A stretch of DNA of 24,338 nucleotides from JACKBJ01 sp964549495 (lineage in GTDB: Bacteria > Chloroflexota > Anaerolineae > Epilineales > Epilineaceae): contig CAZJWJ010000081.1 in assembly GCA_964549495.1 (NCBI GenBank), positions 1-24,338 of the forward strand. Reading direction: 5' to 3'. The position numbers were made by a program, and so were the translations under genes. The notes under the pieces were generated by a model. It was given only the letters and a program-made list of their open reading frames with translations. It made no database searches and had not been told where the DNA came from. Every line of letters starts with the position of its first letter. Position 1 is the first letter of the stretch. Positions 20,332 through 24,338 of the stretch are shown here, piece by piece.

Positions 20332-23136
20332 CTACCGACGCGTGGTCAAGACAGGCAGATAGGCCCGCGGCTCCTCGGCTGGAGCTGGTTGCAGGTTCCC
20401 TAAGATTTCGATGTCCGCACGCCCAGGGTGGGTCCAGTACACCCAGTCGCCGTAGGCCGCGAGCTCGCCGCCCGCCGCTACAGGTAGCCACCCGATCGCA
20501 TCTAGCTCGCCTCCCGAATTCCAGCCGAAGGCCCAGAGCCTGCGCTCCAGGAGCACGAAGAGCCGCTCGTCGGTGGACGCCAGGTCGCGCACCGGGCCAT
20601 CGAAGGTAGCCCGCGCCGGCACATCCAGTCGATCCGGCGCTCGCACATCCACCACGGCCACGATGTCACCGCCGGCCAGCGCCGTCTGGCTGCCGCGGCG
20701 GGTCCAGTCTGTCACGCCCTGAGGCAGGCCGTGGATGGGCCCGATAGGCCGAGGCTGGAAGGGCTCGGAGATGTCGATGCCAAAGGGCGGCGCGTCTTCC
20801 TGCATCAGCAGCAGCCGCTGGCCCAAGACGAGCATGCGACCCGGCTCGAGACCCTCGAAGCGCCAGCGACCTTCCCATTGCTGGTAAGGCGATGCCTGGC
20901 GGTTCAGCAGGATCAGGCTCCCGTCTTCCCGTTGGGCAAGTACGATATCACCCTGGCCGGCCAAGGAGACGAAGGGCTCCTCCTCCGGTGGTGCCGGGCA
21001 GGCCCCGCCGGCGCACCACTTCCATACCAGGGGCTTCACCCTGGGATTCGAGACGTCGTAGATGTGCAAGGCCAGATTGTCTTGGGCCAGCGCGTAGATC
21101 TCGTCCGGGTTTTCGCTGCGACCGAGGCTCGGCTCCCCATAGACACGCATACGCCCACCGGGTCTGGGCTCGGTCGGATCGGTGAGCGAGTAGTGCAGGT
21201 AGTCCGCCCGCTCTCCGAGCGAGGAAGGATGGAACTGCGATACGTAGAGATCTTGGCCCGACACTTGCAGGTCTTGATGCGGCGCCGAGAAGCCCTTCGG
21301 GCTCCAGATGGACTCCACCGGCAACATCGTCCCCGCGTCCCCGTCCAGGTAGGCCAGATCCCAGCGGTCTATCAACAGCCCGAGCCGATCGGCAAGTCGG
21401 ACGAAGCGGAGATCCTTGCCGTCGAAGTACAGCGGGGTCAGCAAGCGAGGCCGGGACGGGTCGCTGACGTCCGCGCGCAGCACCTTCCCGCCCCTCAGCG
21501 CAAGGAAGACCGTGTCCTCGTAGACCTCGATATCCTGGAGTTCCAAGGAAGACGGTCCGGGAACGTAGAGCTCGTCCAGATCCAAGGACGCCATGTGGCT
21601 CGGCGGATCGGTCCTCAGGTCGCGGATCTCCATCGCCCACGTGGCGTCGCCAAAGCCGCGGGTGTGCTGGGGCACGTACGCGATTTGGTCTCGGATGGCA
21701 ACGTGCTTGTGCGGAAACTGTAGCCGGCGCAACGATCGCGGAGCGCTCGGATCCCGCAGGTCCACCTCGTTCCAGTCGACGGTGTAAGCCCAAAGATAGA
21801 AGCGCTCGGCCACCGCATCGACGATGGGCTCTCGCATCAGGTTCGGTTCGGCGATCCGGACCAGCGCCTGCAGCACCAGCGAATCCGGATCGATGCTCAG
21901 GAAGTCGAACCCTCCGCCAAAGGGATTGCTGCTGTGGCCGATCATCGTAACCAGGGTGTCGCCGACCGATAGGGCCATCCGAGCCGGAAACTCCGTGTCG
22001 AGGAAGCGCAGGTCGCCACCCTCACCCTCCACGACGCCCCAGACGCGACCGTCCTCGAACAAGGCGAAGACTCGATCCTTGGCCATGGCGAAAGCCCTGA
22101 AGTTCTGGGGGAAGGCCTGGGCACGGAGGGCCTTCGGAGGCCTATCGCCCTCGTGACTCAGCTGGATCAAACCCCCACATGCCAAGAGCAGCCGGTCACC
22201 GAGCACCGCTGCATCCTGGGCGCAACCGCCTGCGAACTCCGTGTCGTCGGGATCCGGAAGAAGGCCCACGCGGTCCATTTGAAGCCTGCCGCCTTGGGCC
22301 GGAACAAGCGGTGGCAAGGCCATGGCCGTGGCCGTAGCCAGCACCGCCCTCACCACCGTGGGGCTCGGCGTGATCGTCGCCGTCGGCTGAGGGGTCGGGC
22401 TGGTGGTGGGAGGAACCTCGGTCGGAACTACGGTGTCGGTGGGCGTCGTCCTCGGCGTCTCCGAAGGCGGCGGAGGCAGGGGATCCGTGCTGGTGGCACT
22501 GGCAGTCGTCGTTGCACTGGGCGTCGGACTGGCGCTCGGCCAGGGGGTCGCTGGCGGGCCCTGGGTCGACGAGGGCAAGGGCACAGGGGTCAACGGCGCG
22601 CTGCCCCGCGGGCAACCTGCCCAGAAGAAGAACTCCTCTTGCCAGGTGGGCAGGGTGGAAGCCTCGAAGCGACGGATGTGCGGATTGTTCGGGCAGAGCG
22701 CGAAGCCGGAGGGCGGCGCGAGCAGCTCCAGCGTGTACACCTCGCCCGGATGCGGGCGTCGCACATCGATGATGGTTCGGCCGTCCGGCTGGCTGCTCTG
22801 GACGGCCAAGACCTGGCCGCTCGCATCGAGCACGCGATAGCGCATCTCGCCCAGCGGATGCTCGTCCCAGTACTCGAGGTCCGCTGAGCTGAGGTAGAGG
22901 TTACAGCCGGGGCAGTCCTCGGAGCGCCCCCCCGCGATATCCACCTTGCCGATGACATACAGGGTCAGCGAAGGGGGAAGGGTCGCCGTCGGGCGCTGGT
23001 CCAGTGGCCGGTGGGAGCTCGCGGCGCCGGTAGCGCCTCTCGTCGTGGACCATAGCCACGACGATGCCGCTAGCGCGACGAGAGCGAGCATTGCCAGCCA
23101 GAGACGCGGGATCGGATGCACTCGCTTCGGCGACAT
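20332..23136 (-). CDS. Large secreted beta-propeller-like protein with Thr/Pro linker
   Basis: A 934-residue protein with a GAGGTGG Shine-Dalgarno-like stretch before the ATG. A signal anchor lies at 11-30 (RLWLAMLALVALAASSWLW). A beta domain with four cysteines (75, 78, 148, 175) spans about 55-178, then a Thr/Pro/Ser-rich linker (180-265, e.g. TPSATTTASATS). Residues about 285-920 form a beta-propeller-like region with recurring 'DlrDPs.Pr' turns (RDPSAPRSL, VSDPSRPRLL, LTDPTEPRPG, VSNPRVKPL, ISEPFQPRPIG, VRAPDRLDVP), as in LVIVD-type propellers. It ends with PRAYLPVLTTRR; a similar YLP(L/V) C-terminal tail is common on secreted Chloroflexota proteins. Likely extracytoplasmic binding or scaffold protein; ligand unknown. 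The frame runs on upstream of the ATG without a stop, but that part is antisense-frame overlap with the acyltransferase. Confidence 0.8.
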   Translation of the reverse strand: MSPKRVHPIPRLWLAMLALVALAASSWLWSTTRGATGAASSHRPLDQRPTATLPPSLTLYVIGKVDIAGGRSEDCPGCNLYLSSADLEYWDEHPLGEMRYRVLDASGQVLAVQSSQPDGRTIIDVRRPHPGEVYTLELLAPPSGFALCPNNPHIRRFEASTLPTWQEEFFFWAGCPRGSAPLTPVPLPSSTQGPPATPWPSASPTPSATTTASATSTDPLPPPPSETPRTTPTDTVVPTEVPPTTSPTPQPTATITPSPTVVRAVLATATAMALPPLVPAQGGRLQMDRVGLLPDPDDTEFAGGCAQDAAVLGDRLLLACGGLIQLSHEGDRPPKALRAQAFPQNFRAFAMAKDRVFALFEDGRVWGVVEGEGGDLRFLDTEFPARMALSVGDTLVTMIGHSSNPFGGGFDFLSIDPDSLVLQALVRIAEPNLMREPIVDAVAERFYLWAYTVDWNEVDLRDPSAPRSLRRLQFPHKHVAIRDQIAYVPQHTRGFGDATWAMEIRDLRTDPPSHMASLDLDELYVPGPSSLELQDIEVYEDTVFLALRGGKVLRADVSDPSRPRLLTPLYFDGKDLRFVRLADRLGLLIDRWDLAYLDGDAGTMLPVESIWSPKGFSAPHQDLQVSGQDLYVSQFHPSSLGERADYLHYSLTDPTEPRPGGRMRVYGEPSLGRSENPDEIYALAQDNLALHIYDVSNPRVKPLVWKWCAGGACPAPPEEEPFVSLAGQGDIVLAQREDGSLILLNRQASPYQQWEGRWRFEGLEPGRMLVLGQRLLLMQEDAPPFGIDISEPFQPRPIGPIHGLPQGVTDWTRRGSQTALAGGDIVAVVDVRAPDRLDVPARATFDGPVRDLASTDERLFVLLERRLWAFGWNSGGELDAIGWLPVAAGGELAAYGDWVYWTHPGRADIEILGNLQPAPAEEPRAYLPVLTTRR

Positions 23137-23198
23137 GAGCTTCCACCTCTTGCTTGTCAGCGCATGCGAACATAACGCAAGTCGTTGGATCGGCCGGC

Positions 23199-24296
23199 CT
23201 AGATGACACGCTCCACGACCGGGATGCGCCGCAGCGCCGCGATCGCGGCCCAGCTCAGTGCCAAGGCCCCGGCGAAGACCAGCCCGAACTTGGCCATGGC
23301 CGGCACCCCGCTGGCTACCAGGGCGTAGGCCAGGAAGCTCACGATGCCGTAGTGGACGATGTAGATGCCGTAGCTGCTGGAAAAGAGGCTGTCGAAGACC
23401 CGGCGCCGCGTCCGGACGAAGCGCAAGAAGAGCGCCAAGAATCCGAAGGACGTCAGGGCACAGGTGACGACCAAGAAGACAGCGATCAGCGCCTCGTCCT
23501 GGCCGCCGATGGCCACGACGAGGTAGGCCGCAAAGCCGAGCAGGGCGGCCACCAGCCAGCCGGCCCAGCGCCTCGCGAGGCCCGCGCCGTCGTCCAGGAA
23601 GGAACGATCGAGGCCGTAACCGCCGATCCCGACGCCGACCAGGAAGTAGACCGCGTAGTGGAGCACCCGGTTGACCTGAATCTGGGCCGGCCCGACCTGG
23701 ACCCAGAGGAAGGAGCCGATCGCGGTGGTGAGCGGGACATAGGCGATCGCCGTCAGGACGACCAGCAGCAGGAACATCGGGAGCGCGCGCTTGGGCAGGT
23801 CCGATCTTCGCGCCAAGCCGCCCCAGTCGATCCCGAGGCCGGCCACCAAGGCGATCCCGATGTCGAAGACGAGCAGCAACTCGAGGAACCAGATCGGCCC
23901 GCCGCGCCAGGCGATGGCGCTCCAGGTTTCCCAGAAGCCGGCCGGCCCGCCCTCCCCGCCGGCCAAGAGATAGGTCGGGTAGTAGGTCAGCGGCCGCAGC
24001 AGCATCATGGCCAGGATGGGGATGCCCAGCCGGATCACTCGGTCGCGCAAGTAGGTGACGGAACCCTTGCGCCGGAGGCTGCGCCAGACGAAGAGCCCCG
24101 ACAGCAGGAACATCAGCGACATCATGAAGGTGTCGAAGAAGGCGGCCAGCAGCGAAAGCAGATCCGAGCGCATCGCATCGTTCACCGGCGATACGGCGCG
24201 CATCGTCGAGAGGTGTTCGGCCAAGGACGAGGCCGGCGCCTCCGGCAGGATGGTGTTGTAGGACATGGCGGCGTGGTAGGCCACGCATCCCTTCAC
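23199..24296 (-). CDS. Acyltransferase 3 (AT3) family membrane protein, N-terminally short
   Basis: A 365-residue polytopic membrane protein of the AT3 / Acyl_transf_3 family, which O-acetylates or succinylates surface sugars. It shows FMMSLMFLLSGLFVWRSLRRKG (57-78) and YLRDRVIRLGIPIL (81-94), typical of the family, then about nine further hydrophobic helices and SYGIYIVHYGIVSFL near the C-terminus. The first visible part, AYHAAMSYNT, corresponds to the region just after TM1 in homologues, so TM1 and the usual 'LR' start appear missing; an in-frame TAA directly precedes the GTG used here. The conserved His is at residue 8. It may be a natural short form or a 5'-truncated/frameshifted gene. 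The beta-propeller gene starts 62 bp downstream in the same direction. Confidence 0.85.
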   Translation of the reverse strand: MKGCVAYHAAMSYNTILPEAPASSLAEHLSTMRAVSPVNDAMRSDLLSLLAAFFDTFMMSLMFLLSGLFVWRSLRRKGSVTYLRDRVIRLGIPILAMMLLRPLTYYPTYLLAGGEGGPAGFWETWSAIAWRGGPIWFLELLLVFDIGIALVAGLGIDWGGLARRSDLPKRALPMFLLLVVLTAIAYVPLTTAIGSFLWVQVGPAQIQVNRVLHYAVYFLVGVGIGGYGLDRSFLDDGAGLARRWAGWLVAALLGFAAYLVVAIGGQDEALIAVFLVVTCALTSFGFLALFLRFVRTRRRVFDSLFSSSYGIYIVHYGIVSFLAYALVASGVPAMAKFGLVFAGALALSWAAIAALRRIPVVERVI

Positions 24297-24338
24297 TTAG
24301 AATGTTACCGAGGCCGGTACAGTTCCCTCAACTGAGAA

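Noticed and set aside
23137..24288. Upstream extension of the propeller frame, giving a 1318-residue reading
   Set aside because: The extension overlaps the AT3 acyltransferase on the same strand in another frame and is Arg/Pro/Gly-rich noise. The ATG at 23136 has a ribosome-binding site and a signal anchor.

Overview
The window is GC-rich bacterial DNA. I see no rRNA, tRNA or CRISPR array. The source lineage is uncertain. A secreted beta-propeller with a long Thr/Pro/Ser linker and a C-terminal YLPVL tail, an AT3 acyltransferase and an Rpn-family nuclease with xQEG repeats together recall Chloroflexota (Anaerolineae-like) or another environmental GC-rich phylum. This is a weak inference from style, not a marker-gene assignment.

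Left flank (1-1886): the 3' end of a beta-lactamase-fold serine hydrolase (+), an HU-like DNA-binding protein (-) with a clear intrinsic terminator, and a small acidic lipoprotein (-).

Core (2089-16737): a defence island of three modules. Module A (2089-8189, all -) is a tight operon in the transcribed order HerA-family ATPase, NurA-family nuclease, Dam-type N6-adenine methyltransferase, DGQHR/DndB-like protein and an unrecognised helical protein. Its base composition is visibly less GC-rich than the flanks, and a perfect 11-bp inverted repeat lies just upstream of the first gene. It combines a self-marking activity (methylase, perhaps the DGQHR protein) with a likely DNA-translocating nuclease (HerA-NurA). 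I know of no named system with exactly this composition, so it is the best candidate for a new system. Module B (10044-12139, +) is an AAA/ABC-type ATPase translationally coupled to a DUF4276/TOPRIM-like protein, an architecture like PARIS (AriA-AriB) and AbiL/RloAB. Module C (12197-16737, -) is a McrBC-type restriction pair. Its McrB-like GTPase carries an N-terminal EVE-like domain and an extra, possibly B3-like, domain inside the NTPase core; its partner is a DUF2357/McrC-like PD-(D/E)xK nuclease. Between A and B lie two small membrane proteins and a non-coding stretch with a 22-bp-periodic CCTACTACTAG repeat array and further inverted repeats.

Right flank (16898-24296): a VOC/glyoxalase-fold protein whose C-terminal tail matches the tail of the adjacent Rpn/PD-(D/E)xK transposase-family protein, a SAM methyltransferase with a tiny overlapping upstream ORF, a hypothetical protein, a large secreted beta-propeller, and an AT3 acyltransferase that seems to lack its first membrane helix.
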